NCBI GenBank assembly: GCA_002347985.1 | Contig: DDYM01000024.1 | Location: forward strand, 1,085-20,430 | Source: Bacteroidetes bacterium UBA2234 | GTDB lineage: Bacteria > Bacteroidota > Bacteroidia > NS11-12g > UBA955 | DNA: 19,346 nt | Direction: 5' to 3' | Shown here: positions 1 through 8,019 of the stretch, piece after piece | Layout of the letters: each line of letters opens with the position of its first letter | Position numbering within the stretch: position 1 is the stretch's first letter | The notes under the pieces: generated by a model | Database searches by the model: none | What the model saw: only the letters and a program-made list of their open reading frames with translations | What the model was told of the DNA's origin: nothing | Position numbers and translations under genes: made by a program

Positions 1-765
1 GGTGATGATCCTGCGGTGGCGCAAAGCGGAACGGCGAAAGGGAGCGTTTACAACGATGGTGTTTCGGTACCAATGATTATCTCGGGCCCAACCGTGGTGA
101 ATCCCAATCGTTCAACTACGGCCATTGTGAATACCCAGGATTTATTCGCTACGATTTTAGAGTTGATGAAGGTGAGCAATTGGACATCGCAGATTTCTGC
201 TTCAAAGCCGGTGGATTCTAAAAGTTTAATGCCAATCATTAAAAATCAAAGCAATAAAGTAAGAGATTGGGCCTTTACTGAAGTATTCAAGAATACGCCT
301 GCTTCGGGCGATGGAAAGGCGATGCGGGATTCAGATTACAAGTTGTTGGATTTCGACAATGGCACACAAAAGTTTTATAACCTGACTTTGGATCCTCAAG
401 AGTCCAAGGATTTGTTGCTTGGGACTTTGAGTGCGACAGATAAGCAACACTATTCTTATTTGTGTGATGAGATGTCTAAATTGGTGGGAATCAATAGATT
501 CTGTGATTTGACTGGAGCCGGTGTGAAAGAACCCATCTTGCCGGCGGGTCGTTGGCAGGTGCAGCCCAATCCATTTGAAAAGGGGTTGACGGTTTTGCCA
601 ATTGCGGCCCGACATTATCAATTAAGCAATGCACTGGGGGATTTGATTTATGAGGGTGAGAGTTTGTCAGAACAAGATTTTTCCACCCTTGCAACGGGGT
701 TTTATCTACTGGTTGCCAGAGACTTAGTTACGGGTGAGATTCAGAAATTTAAGTTGATGAAATAA
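1..765 (+). CDS. Sulfatase/alkaline-phosphatase superfamily protein, C-terminal part, with T9SS sorting domain (5' end outside window)
   Basis: The reading frame is open from the first base, so the gene is cut by the window edge and lacks its N-terminus, including the sulfatase active site (the formylglycine Cys/Ser). The visible part begins with the stretch KGSVYNDGVSVPMIISGP, typical of the last third of sulfatases. Next come a T-x-DLFATILEL helix and a segment AMRDSDYKLLDF...FYNLTLDPQESKDLL, which matches the usual sulfatase C-terminal pattern. From about base 544 the last 72 residues resemble a T9SS type A sorting domain: VQPNPFEKGLTVLPI, then LSNALGDLIYEGESL, then LATGFYLLVARD and a basic end FKLMK. 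I infer an exported sulfatase or phosphohydrolase released or surface-anchored by the type IX system. The substrate cannot be told from this part. It converges on the nuclease gene with only 5 bases between the two stop codons. Confidence 0.75.
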   Translation, partial: GDDPAVAQSGTAKGSVYNDGVSVPMIISGPTVVNPNRSTTAIVNTQDLFATILELMKVSNWTSQISASKPVDSKSLMPIIKNQSNKVRDWAFTEVFKNTPASGDGKAMRDSDYKLLDFDNGTQKFYNLTLDPQESKDLLLGTLSATDKQHYSYLCDEMSKLVGINRFCDLTGAGVKEPILPAGRWQVQPNPFEKGLTVLPIAARHYQLSNALGDLIYEGESLSEQDFSTLATGFYLLVARDLVTGEIQKFKLMK

Positions 766-770
766 TTCAC

Positions 771-1619
771 TCAATCAAACTGCCACTGTTGCAGAAGCAG
801 GGTTTTCTCGATTTTGGCTTCTTGTATGTCGTTCAGTTTTGGAAAAAAATCCAATCCAGTAATTCTCTCTGCCTCGTCTATGCTCATGGCAAAACGACTC
901 AGGGGTTCAGTGGAAGAGGCATTGGGCAAAACGAAGGCGATCGCTCTCATGGGGCTGGCGGTATCGAGCATAACTTTATAAAATCTTTGTGGGACCGAAA
1001 TGCTACAGGTTTGTCCAATATGTGCGGTGATCGGATCAGTTAGTACGGGTCCGGTGGCAATAAAAACGGGGTGGGAGCTAGGTGCCCAAGATCTGAATTG
1101 TTCTTCAAGTTTTTTCCAAATCCCTCGATTAAAACCTGGTAATTGGGGTGATACATTGCTCATATAAAATGATTCAGCCATAGCTTGAGCAGAGAATTTC
1201 ATATCGCCGGCGGGAGCCAGATGGCCTCTATCGTATCCGGTTTTTGTATAATCGGTGGTGACGGCTGTTCGCGGGGAAATGGATGGGTCTATGGAGAATT
1301 TGCTACTGCGTTCCGCGCCCCCAATAGTGTTTCCGTAAGTTAGGTTGTAGGCCACCCATTTGGCTTGCATGTGTTTGTGATTGTACACTAGGCTATAAGC
1401 ACTATGCTGGGTAACAGTTTCAGTGGGAAGGATGGCGGGTATCGCCCAAGATGATTGTGCTGACGGGTTATTTATGTGAGAATTGTTTGAGTTGTGATTG
1501 TTTCGAATTGCCATGTTTCGCTGGGCCGAAATGAAAAATAACCCCGCTGAGACGAATATCGCAGTGAAGAAAGTAATGGGAATAAAATGAGAAGAAATCC
1601 GTTTTTTGGGGTGTTCCAT
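771..1619 (-). CDS. DNA/RNA non-specific endonuclease (NUC1 / Serratia nuclease family), membrane-anchored or secreted
   Basis: A 282-residue protein of the beta-beta-alpha-metal nuclease family, which cuts DNA and RNA without sequence specificity. The signature DRGHLAPAGDM covers residues 130-140, with His133 as the expected general base. The second family block SNVSPQLPGFNRGIWKKLE (154-172) carries the expected Mg-binding Asn164. Residues 13-31 are a hydrophobic segment after a Lys/Arg-rich start, so the enzyme is either anchored in the inner membrane with its catalytic domain outside the cytoplasm or released after cleavage. An Asn/His/Ser-rich linker (about 38-57) joins the segment to the domain. 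It is the last gene of the minus-strand run from secA, 36 bases after pyrD. No inhibitor or immunity gene is adjacent, so a nutritional, DNA-scavenging or biofilm role is more likely than a toxin role. Catalytic family assignment is firm; the biological role is inference. Confidence 0.9.
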   Translation of the reverse strand: MEHPKKRISSHFIPITFFTAIFVSAGLFFISAQRNMAIRNNHNSNNSHINNPSAQSSWAIPAILPTETVTQHSAYSLVYNHKHMQAKWVAYNLTYGNTIGGAERSSKFSIDPSISPRTAVTTDYTKTGYDRGHLAPAGDMKFSAQAMAESFYMSNVSPQLPGFNRGIWKKLEEQFRSWAPSSHPVFIATGPVLTDPITAHIGQTCSISVPQRFYKVMLDTASPMRAIAFVLPNASSTEPLSRFAMSIDEAERITGLDFFPKLNDIQEAKIEKTLLLQQWQFD

Positions 1620-1655
1620 AAGGCGAAAGTTGACCCTACAATGCAGGTGGTTTCG

Positions 1656-2663
1656 CTAAGATAGGATTTTTCTTACAATTCGAGGACCTATATAGATGAA
1701 ACCTGTGTATACCTGAACCAAGCTTGCTCCCATCGAAATTTTTTGCTCATAGTCCGCTTTGGTAAATACACCACCCACTCCAATGAGGGGAATGTCGCCT
1801 AGTTCCATCGCAAGAAAACCAAGAACTGTGTTGCTGGGCTCAAACAAGGGTTTGCCACTGAGTCCACCTGCTCCCATTTTCTCAATGGCGTTGTTGGACG
1901 TTCGCAAGTTGGATCGATCAATTGTTGTATTTGTAGCAATCACCCCGTCCACGTTGGCTTTTTTGATGGTTTCAATGAGTGAGTGAATTTGGGTTTGTTT
2001 GAAATCTGGAGCGATTTTCAGAAAAATGGGTTTCCAAATACGTTTGGTTGTACGGATGGATTGAAGTTTTTCGAAAAGACTCGTAATGAATTTGTCTTCT
2101 TGAAGGTCTCTGAGTCCGGGTGTGTTGGGTGATGAAATATTGACAACTAAATAATCTACGTGGTCGTAAATGGTGTCAAAGGCAATGATATAGTCATTGA
2201 CAGCTTCTTCGTTGGGAGTGATTTTATTTTTGCCGATATTTCCTCCAACGACTAGGCCTGCAGGTCGATTTTTTAATCGCTCTACAACGGCATCTATACC
2301 ATCGTTGTTAAAGCCCATTCGATTGATCAGTGCATTGTCTTGCGGTAGTCTGAACAATCTAGGTTTTGGATTTCCGGGTTGAGGAAGCGGAGTAACAGTT
2401 CCAATTTCAACGTGACCGAATCCTAGGTCTTTTAAGAGATGTAGCCATTTGGCATTTTTATCAAAGCCAGCAGCCAAGCCAATGGTGTTGGGAAACGTAA
2501 TTCCTTTGACAACAATAGGCTGGGCTTTAATGGGTTGAAAACTACTTCTAATCCAATTGCTTACGATTGGAATTTTTAGTAAAATACTCAAGCTTTTTAG
2601 TGCGAATTCGTGCGCCATTTCAGGCGATAGCAGAAAAAGGAGTGATTTGAGTAAATTGTACAT
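1656..2663 (-). CDS. pyrD: Dihydroorotate dehydrogenase (quinone), class 2
   Basis: A 335-residue FMN enzyme that oxidises dihydroorotate to orotate in pyrimidine synthesis, passing electrons to the membrane quinone pool. Features of class 2 are visible. An N-terminal helical region (residues 1-45) of the kind that inserts into the membrane surface precedes the barrel. FMN-site segments are AAGFDKN (64-70) and NRMGFNND (114-121). The active-site loop VNISSPNTPGLR (174-185) has Ser178 as catalytic base, where class 1 enzymes have Cys, with Asn175 and Asn180 beside it. Near the C-terminus ATNTTIDR and GVGGVFTKADYEQKISMGA are the phosphate/FMN-binding loops. Length is normal for the family. It lies 65 bases after purH and 36 bases before the nuclease gene, all on the same strand, so it may be read from the purH promoter. 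Confidence 0.96.
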   Translation of the reverse strand: MYNLLKSLLFLLSPEMAHEFALKSLSILLKIPIVSNWIRSSFQPIKAQPIVVKGITFPNTIGLAAGFDKNAKWLHLLKDLGFGHVEIGTVTPLPQPGNPKPRLFRLPQDNALINRMGFNNDGIDAVVERLKNRPAGLVVGGNIGKNKITPNEEAVNDYIIAFDTIYDHVDYLVVNISSPNTPGLRDLQEDKFITSLFEKLQSIRTTKRIWKPIFLKIAPDFKQTQIHSLIETIKKANVDGVIATNTTIDRSNLRTSNNAIEKMGAGGLSGKPLFEPSNTVLGFLAMELGDIPLIGVGGVFTKADYEQKISMGASLVQVYTGFIYIGPRIVRKILS

Positions 2664-2728
2664 GGGTGTTCTAGAAATCCAATCTAACTGAGGAGTCTAA
2701 TAGATGTGATTGTAGAGGGTTTAGTTGC

Positions 2729-4228
2729 CTAGTGTTTGAAATGTCTTACGCCTGTAATTGTCATGGCGATATTGTTCTGATTGCAATAGTCGATCGACAA
2801 CTGGTCTTTCACGCTTCCGCCCGGTTGAACTACTGCTTTGATTCCCGATTTGTCTGCAATTTCAACACAGTCAGGGAAAGGGAAAAATGCATCACTCGCC
2901 ATTACCGCGCCGTCCAAATCAAATCCAAAGCGATTGGCTTTTTCGATTGCCTGTTGCAGTGCATCAACTCTCGACGTTTGACCTGTGCCACTGGCCAATA
3001 GCTGCTTGTTTTTTACCAAAACGATGGTGTTGCTCTTGGTCTGTTTTACCAGCTTTAGGGCAAATTCTAAGTCGCTCAACTGTTCCTCGGTAGGCAGCGT
3101 TGTTGTTACTGGCGTCATGTGCGATTTTGTCTCAGTAAGCATGTCTCTGTCTTGAACCAAAACGCCGTTCAAGGCAGTTCTTGTCATTGGCGACTTCAAT
3201 GAAACCTCACCCGTGGTTTCCAATACGATACGATTGGTTTTTCCTTTGAGTAATTCTAGCGCATCCGCGTCGTAGGCTGGGGCAATTAGTACTTCGAAAA
3301 ACAGGTTGTTAATTTCGGATGCTGTAGCCAAATCAACTTTTGCATTGGTTGCTAAAATGCCGCCAAAAGCACTCACTGGGTCACAAGCCAAGGCATCGGT
3401 CCATGACTGTAAAACAGTCTCTCTTGTGGCAACACCGCAGGCGTTGTTATGCTTGATAATTACAAACGTAGAGCCATCAGCGGGGTTGAACTCGTTCAAT
3501 AAACAAACGGCACTGTCAACATCAAGTAAATTGTTGTAGCTCAACTCTTTGCCTTGGTGTTTTGTGAAAATCGACTCCAAATTTCCTTGGAAATATCCTT
3601 TTTGATGCGGGTTCTCGCCGTATCGTAGGCTATAGGTTTTGTTTCCCGCAAACCAATCTGCGATCATTCCATCATATTCTGCCGTTACAGCAAATGCGCG
3701 ACCCGCAAAAGATTTTCGTTGTGGCAGCGACAAAGCGCCATTGCCTTCGTTGAATGCTTTTAAAAATGCAGCGTATTCGTTTTTGTGAGCGATGATTGTG
3801 GTATGGGCATGGTTTTTAGCCCCTGCACGAATCAATGAAACCCCACCAATGTCGATTTTTTCAATGATATCTTCTTCCGTTCCCCCAGCCGCAACTGTTT
3901 CGGCAAAAGGGTAGAGGTCAACCATTACCAAATCGTACAATGGAATTTCATATTGTGCAATTTCTTCCATGTCTTGCGCCAATTCCCTTCGTGCCAAAAT
4001 TCCACCAAATACTTTTGGATGCAAGGTTTTTACTCGACCGCCCAAAATACTAGGGTATCCGGTGATGTCTTCAACCGCAACGCATGGGATGCCGAGGTCT
4101 TCTATGAACTTTCTCGTGCCGCCGGTAGAATACAGGATGACATTTTTTTGGTACAACGCCTTAACGATTTCGTCGAGGCCGTCTTTGTAAAATACAGAAA
4201 TTAGGGCAGATTGAATGGGTAAGTTCAC
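2729..4228 (-). CDS. purH: Bifunctional AICAR transformylase / IMP cyclohydrolase, GTG start
   Basis: A 499-residue enzyme for the last two steps of purine synthesis (AICAR to FAICAR to IMP), in the cytoplasm. The N-terminal IMP cyclohydrolase (MGS-like) domain shows YSTGGT (33-38) and GGRVKTLHPKVFGGIL (63-78). The AICAR transformylase part shows RYGENPHQ (202-209) and the catalytic Lys-His motif KHNNACG (259-265), and ends with the usual ITGVRHFKH. The start is GTG at 4228-4226. An in-frame TAA lies four codons upstream (4240-4238), and no ATG lies between it and the conserved IQSALISV start, so GTG is effectively the only choice. An exact TAATTTTG promoter element sits 4 bases before the GTG and overlaps that TAA, which suggests a leaderless or nearly leaderless mRNA. 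A stem-loop at 4269-4292 separates it from the upstream DUF5522 gene. pyrD follows after 65 bases. Confidence 0.97.
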   Translation of the reverse strand: MNLPIQSALISVFYKDGLDEIVKALYQKNVILYSTGGTRKFIEDLGIPCVAVEDITGYPSILGGRVKTLHPKVFGGILARRELAQDMEEIAQYEIPLYDLVMVDLYPFAETVAAGGTEEDIIEKIDIGGVSLIRAGAKNHAHTTIIAHKNEYAAFLKAFNEGNGALSLPQRKSFAGRAFAVTAEYDGMIADWFAGNKTYSLRYGENPHQKGYFQGNLESIFTKHQGKELSYNNLLDVDSAVCLLNEFNPADGSTFVIIKHNNACGVATRETVLQSWTDALACDPVSAFGGILATNAKVDLATASEINNLFFEVLIAPAYDADALELLKGKTNRIVLETTGEVSLKSPMTRTALNGVLVQDRDMLTETKSHMTPVTTTLPTEEQLSDLEFALKLVKQTKSNTIVLVKNKQLLASGTGQTSRVDALQQAIEKANRFGFDLDGAVMASDAFFPFPDCVEIADKSGIKAVVQPGGSVKDQLSIDYCNQNNIAMTITGVRHFKH

Positions 4229-4232
4229 GGCG

Positions 4233-4240
4233 CAAAATTA
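4233..4240 (-). promoter_or_regulatory. Candidate -7 promoter element of purH (TAATTTTG)
   Basis: On the minus strand the sequence reads TAATTTTG, then CGCC, then the GTG start of purH. It matches the Bacteroidota -7 consensus TAnnTTTG at every fixed position. I see no TTG at the usual -33 distance. The expected transcription start falls on or next to the GTG. Confidence 0.55.
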
Positions 4241-4268
4241 GCCCCGAAATCACCGGATTGGTGCACGG

Positions 4269-4292
4269 AACTTGGGAAGTTTATCCCAAGTT
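4269..4292 (-). terminator. Stem-loop between DUF5522 gene and purH
   Basis: Arms AACTTGGG (4269-4276) and CCCAAGTT (4285-4292) form a perfect 8 bp stem with an 8-base loop, starting 2 bases after the DUF5522 stop codon. Read on the minus strand it has an A-run before the stem but no T-run after it. It is therefore not a classical intrinsic terminator for secA/DUF5522 mRNA, although it could stabilise the 3' end. Read on the plus strand the stem is followed by TTT, so it could stop antisense transcription. Its place just ahead of the purH promoter element suggests a transcript boundary. Confidence 0.4.
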
Positions 4293-4294
4293 TT

Positions 4295-4504
4295 TCACAA
4301 ATCCGACAGTGTTTTTCCGCCTTTGAGGTGTTTGGGAGCAAAAGGACAATGTCTACACTCGTTGCCACAGCAAAAGCCTCTTTTCTTGTGGTAATCCGCA
4401 GTGAAAACACAAAATCCGTTTTCCATGTAAAAGTCGCCGCCTTTCTGTCCTTGTGTTTTGACCGAAGATTCGTTGGAATCTTTGGTTAATCCTTCCCGTG
4501 ACAT
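4295..4504 (-). CDS. Small Cys-rich DUF5522 family protein
   Basis: A 69-residue protein of unknown function. The core FYMENGFCVFTADYHKKRG (25-43) followed by CCGNECRHCPF (45-55) matches the Bacteroidota family I know as DUF5522. Its five cysteines (32, 45, 46, 50, 53) and nearby histidines (39, 52) look like a metal-binding site, perhaps zinc or iron-sulfur; that is inference. I chose the ATG at 4504 because the conserved core begins about residue 24 from there. An in-frame ATG at 4537 would give 80 residues but reach further into secA. The start lies inside secA, whose stop codon is at 4488-4486, so the genes overlap by 19 bases. This implies translational coupling to secA. Whether the product acts with SecA is unknown. 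Confidence 0.8.
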   Translation of the reverse strand: MSREGLTKDSNESSVKTQGQKGGDFYMENGFCVFTADYHKKRGFCCGNECRHCPFAPKHLKGGKTLSDL

Positions 4505-7500
4505 GCTTTGAACTTCTTTCCACTGCCGCAAGGACAAGGGTCGTTTCTTCCAATTTTCAAATCCTTGATAATTGGGTTTTGTACAGGTTTTGGCGCTTGC
4601 ATTTCTGCCGCTGGCATTTCCATGTTGTCTGCACCACCCATTGTTAAGTCCATTTCAGGTCTGGAAGTTTGGATTTTGGGTTCAGCGCGTTTCAATGCGG
4701 GTCTGGCTTCTGAAACCTCATTTTCCGCGTGAATTCTGGCTCTGAACAACATACCCAAAACGTGTGTATTGATGCGTTGCAACATTTTGCCAAACAATTC
4801 AAAACTTTCAATTTTATAAATCAGCAAAGGATCTTTCTGCTCGTACTGAGCGTTGTGCGAGCTTTGTTTCAATTCGTCCAATTCCCGCAAATGCTCTTTC
4901 CATTCATCATCAAGGATTTCAAGTGTTGTGCTCTTTTCCAATTCGTGAATCATCGCTCTGCAGTCCGTATCTAGTGCCTTCTGCATATTTACTGTCAACT
5001 GGTAATTGTGCACGCCGTCTGTCATTGGCACTACGATATTTTCAATTCTTTCTCCTTGTTCTGCGCGGATATTTTTGAAAACGGGAAGTGCTTGTGTACG
5101 CATGGCCTCTGTTTTTTCATGATATCTCTGGGTGAGGTTATCAAATAGCATTTCTGCCAATACTTCGGGGTCTCTGGTGTTTTGGAAAGTGTCCTCATCA
5201 AAAGGTACGTCCATCGCTAACGTGCGAATTACCTCCATTTCCAATTCTTGATAATCGCCGGAATCTTTGAATTGAGCAACGGTTTCATTACACCAATTGT
5301 AGAGCATATTTCTCAAATCGATGCTCAAACGCTCACCAAACAATGCATTGCTTCGCATTCTGTAAATGTTGGTCCTTTGTTTGTTCATCACATCGTCGTA
5401 TTCCAATAAACGCTTACGAACACCGAAGTTGTTCTGCTCCATGCGTTTTTGGTTTCGTTCGATGGTTTGCGTCATCAACTTATTTTCGATTACATCGTCT
5501 TCGCCATAGCCAAAACGGTCCATCAATTTGCTCACTCTTTCTGATCCGAAAATCCGCATCAAATCGTCTTCTAAGCTCACGTAGAAACGAGAAGTTCCCG
5601 GATCGCCTTGACGTCCTGCACGACCTCTTAACTGTCTGTCAACGCGACGACTGTCATGACGTTCTGTACCAATAATCGCCAGACCACCCAATGATTTTAC
5701 TTCATCATCAATTTTAATATCTGTTCCACGACCAGCCATGTTCGTAGCAATGGTAACTGCTCCTTTTAATCCGGCTTCGGCAACAATACCCGCTTCGTTT
5801 TGGTGCTGCTTGGCGTTCAAAACATTGTGTTTGATGCCGCGCAATCGCAGCATTCTGCTTAACAATTCACTCACTTCCACCGAAGTTGTACCCACCAAAA
5901 CGGGTCTACCCGCACTGCTCAAGGCAACCACTTCTTCAATCACCGCATTGTATTTGGCACGCTTGGATTTGTAAACTAAATCCTCTTGGTCGATCCGTGA
6001 AATATTTCTGTTGGTAGGAATAACCATCACACCCAATTTGTAGATATCCCACAATTCCTGGGCTTCCGTCTCTGCGGTACCCGTCATACCAGCCAACTTG
6101 TGATACATCCTGAAATAGTTCTGTAGGGTGATCGTTGCATAGGTTTGGGTGGCTGCTTCCACGCGAACGTTTTCTTTGGCTTCGATGGCTTGGTGGAGTC
6201 CGTCTGAATAACGACGACCTTCCATGACACGACCGGTTTGCTCATCAACAATTTTTACTTTGCTATCGGCCAAGATATATTCAACATCGCGTTCAAATAG
6301 GGTATAGGCTTTTAGTAGCTGTTGAACAGAATGGATGCGCTCGCTTTTCTCCGCAAATTCTTGCATCAAAGCATCTTTTAAGGCCAGTTTTTCTTTGTCC
6401 GACGATGCGCTCTTTTCGATGTCTGCCATTGCAGAACCCACATCGGGCAGAACGAAGAAGTTTGGATCTTCCTCCCCTTGGGTGATTAATTCTAGACCTT
6501 TTTCTGTTAAATCAACACTATTTGATTTTTCGTCAATGGTAAAATACAGCGGAGAATCGGCCAAGGGCATTTCCTTTTGCTGATCCTGCATGTAGTGATT
6601 TTCTGTTTTTGTAAGGATTCCTCGAACACCGCTTTCACCCAATAATTTGATGATGGCTTTGTTTTTGGGAAGACCTCTGTGTGCGCGCAATAATGCAAGT
6701 CCGCCTTCGCCTTCTTTGTGGCCTGTATTTCCTGCGGCGATGAGTTTTTTTGCATCGATCAGGGCAGAATTTACGAATCGTTTTTGGGCTTCAACAAGTT
6801 TTTCGATACGGGGTTTGAGTGCTTCAAACTGCTGCACATCCCCCTTTGGTGTTGGTCCGCTGATAATCAATGGCGTTCTGGCATCGTCAATCAATACACT
6901 GTCCGCCTCGTCTATCATTGCATAATGATGTTTACGCTGAACCTGTTCTTCTGGCGTATGTGCCATATTGTCGCGCAAATAATCAAAACCAAATTCGTTG
7001 TTCGTTCCATAGGTGATGTCGGCCAAGTAAGCGAGGCGACGTTCATTGCTGTTGGGTCTGTGGTATTCAAGGCAATCCACTGTGAGACCTAGGAAATTAA
7101 ATAAGGGGGCATTCCATTCGCTATCACGACGGGCCAAGTATTCGTTCACCGTTACCATGTGAACTCCTCTTTTGCCCAATGCGTTGAGGTAGGCAGGTAA
7201 TGTACTTACTAAGGTTTTTCCTTCACCGGTTGCCATCTCAGAAATTTTTCCGCGGTGCAATGCGATACCACCGATCAACTGAACGTCATAGTGTACCATA
7301 TTCCAGCGGATTTTTCCGCCTGCGGCCGTCCATTCGTTCTTGTAACTTACTTGCTCGTTGTTGATCGTGATATGTGGGTGTTTCAGGGCCAACTCTCGGT
7401 CCAGTGCATTTGCGGTTGCAACCACTTCGCTGTTTTCCGTGAATCGTCTTGCAGTTTCTTTTACAGTAGCAAATGCCTCCGGCAGAATTTCGGCCAAAAT

Positions 7501-7821
7501 TTCTTCCAACGCGGCATCTCTGCGTTTTTCGATGGCATCCAAATTGCCGAAAATCTCGTCGCGCAGCTCAATGTCTGATTCCTCAGCCGTGTTCAATTGG
7601 TTTTTTAAATCAGCGATTTCATTGTCGATCTCCAACAAGTGTTGGTTGATCCTGTCAACAAATTCCGCCGTTTTTGCCCGCAATTGGTCGTTGCTCAACG
7701 ATTTGTATTCTTCAAAAAATACATTGATTTGATCCACAATCGGATCTATTTCTTTCAACGCTTTTTCGGCAGAAGTTCCGCCAAGCATTTTTGAGAACGA
7801 TTTTAAAATATTTCCAAACAT
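4486..7821 (-). CDS. secA: Protein translocase ATPase subunit SecA
   Basis: A 1111-residue ATPase motor that drives preproteins through the SecYEG channel. Nucleotide-binding domain 1 holds Walker A ATGEGKT (197-203) and Walker B MIDEADSVLID (302-312). The second ATPase domain has TNMAGRGTDIKI and the arginine-finger region DRQLRGRAGRQGDPG. The C-terminal tail ends in the zinc-binding SEC-C motif RNDPCPCGSGKKFKACHG, used for SecB and lipid contact in other bacteria. It is about 210 residues longer than the 901-residue E. coli protein. Extra material lies in the N-terminal helical region (about 66-110) and in the preprotein cross-linking domain (about 335-500), as is usual in Bacteroidota. The ATG at 7821 gives the expected N-terminus MFGNILKSF. 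Upstream is a 198-base spacer shared with the divergent TonB-dependent receptor. A TAAATTCG, one base off the -7 consensus, lies 10 bases before the ATG. Confidence 0.98.
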   Translation of the reverse strand: MFGNILKSFSKMLGGTSAEKALKEIDPIVDQINVFFEEYKSLSNDQLRAKTAEFVDRINQHLLEIDNEIADLKNQLNTAEESDIELRDEIFGNLDAIEKRRDAALEEILAEILPEAFATVKETARRFTENSEVVATANALDRELALKHPHITINNEQVSYKNEWTAAGGKIRWNMVHYDVQLIGGIALHRGKISEMATGEGKTLVSTLPAYLNALGKRGVHMVTVNEYLARRDSEWNAPLFNFLGLTVDCLEYHRPNSNERRLAYLADITYGTNNEFGFDYLRDNMAHTPEEQVQRKHHYAMIDEADSVLIDDARTPLIISGPTPKGDVQQFEALKPRIEKLVEAQKRFVNSALIDAKKLIAAGNTGHKEGEGGLALLRAHRGLPKNKAIIKLLGESGVRGILTKTENHYMQDQQKEMPLADSPLYFTIDEKSNSVDLTEKGLELITQGEEDPNFFVLPDVGSAMADIEKSASSDKEKLALKDALMQEFAEKSERIHSVQQLLKAYTLFERDVEYILADSKVKIVDEQTGRVMEGRRYSDGLHQAIEAKENVRVEAATQTYATITLQNYFRMYHKLAGMTGTAETEAQELWDIYKLGVMVIPTNRNISRIDQEDLVYKSKRAKYNAVIEEVVALSSAGRPVLVGTTSVEVSELLSRMLRLRGIKHNVLNAKQHQNEAGIVAEAGLKGAVTIATNMAGRGTDIKIDDEVKSLGGLAIIGTERHDSRRVDRQLRGRAGRQGDPGTSRFYVSLEDDLMRIFGSERVSKLMDRFGYGEDDVIENKLMTQTIERNQKRMEQNNFGVRKRLLEYDDVMNKQRTNIYRMRSNALFGERLSIDLRNMLYNWCNETVAQFKDSGDYQELEMEVIRTLAMDVPFDEDTFQNTRDPEVLAEMLFDNLTQRYHEKTEAMRTQALPVFKNIRAEQGERIENIVVPMTDGVHNYQLTVNMQKALDTDCRAMIHELEKSTTLEILDDEWKEHLRELDELKQSSHNAQYEQKDPLLIYKIESFELFGKMLQRINTHVLGMLFRARIHAENEVSEARPALKRAEPKIQTSRPEMDLTMGGADNMEMPAAEMQAPKPVQNPIIKDLKIGRNDPCPCGSGKKFKACHGKD

Positions 7822-8019
7822 GATAAGTGTGCGAATTTAAGGTTTATTTGGGTTAGCGAAAATCTTGCCAAGGAGGAATTATGACGAAATGGCCGACATT
7901 TCATGCACATTTTATACAGAGCGACAACAATTGGGTTGATATTTAGAATGTGCGGGCTGGTTTTTTGGGTTTTTTCGAAGCACAACAAACCCTTTTCATT
8001 TTGTTTTGTTTAATTTTTC
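7822..8019. promoter_or_regulatory. Divergent intergenic region between secA and the TonB-dependent receptor
   Basis: This 198-base spacer is the longest non-coding stretch in the window and should carry the promoters of both flanking genes. I see only near-matches to the -7 consensus: TAAATTCG on the minus strand 10 bases before secA, and TAATTTTT on the plus strand just before the receptor ATG. A 7-base inverted repeat, GCACATT (7905-7911) and AATGTGC (7947-7953), lies in the middle and might be an operator, but arms this short can arise by chance. No RNA gene or reading frame is recognisable. Confidence 0.4.

Noticed and set aside
771..1619. NUC1 endonuclease as a toxin or anti-phage effector
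   Set aside because: There is no adjacent immunity gene, toxin-delivery domain or defence gene. It has an ordinary membrane-anchor/signal segment and sits after pyrD.
1623..1656. Inverted repeat GCGAAA/TTTCGC between pyrD and the nuclease gene as a terminator
   Set aside because: It has only 6-base arms, a 22-base loop and no T-run in either direction.
4225..4410. 61-residue minus-strand frame overlapping the DUF5522 gene
   Set aside because: It lies out of frame with the conserved Cys-rich DUF5522 protein, resembles no family and is explained as a shadow frame.
7905..7953. 7-base inverted repeat GCACATT/AATGTGC in the secA-receptor spacer as an operator
   Set aside because: The arms are short and 35 bases apart, and such a pair is expected by chance in a 198-base spacer. 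There is no matching known regulator site.
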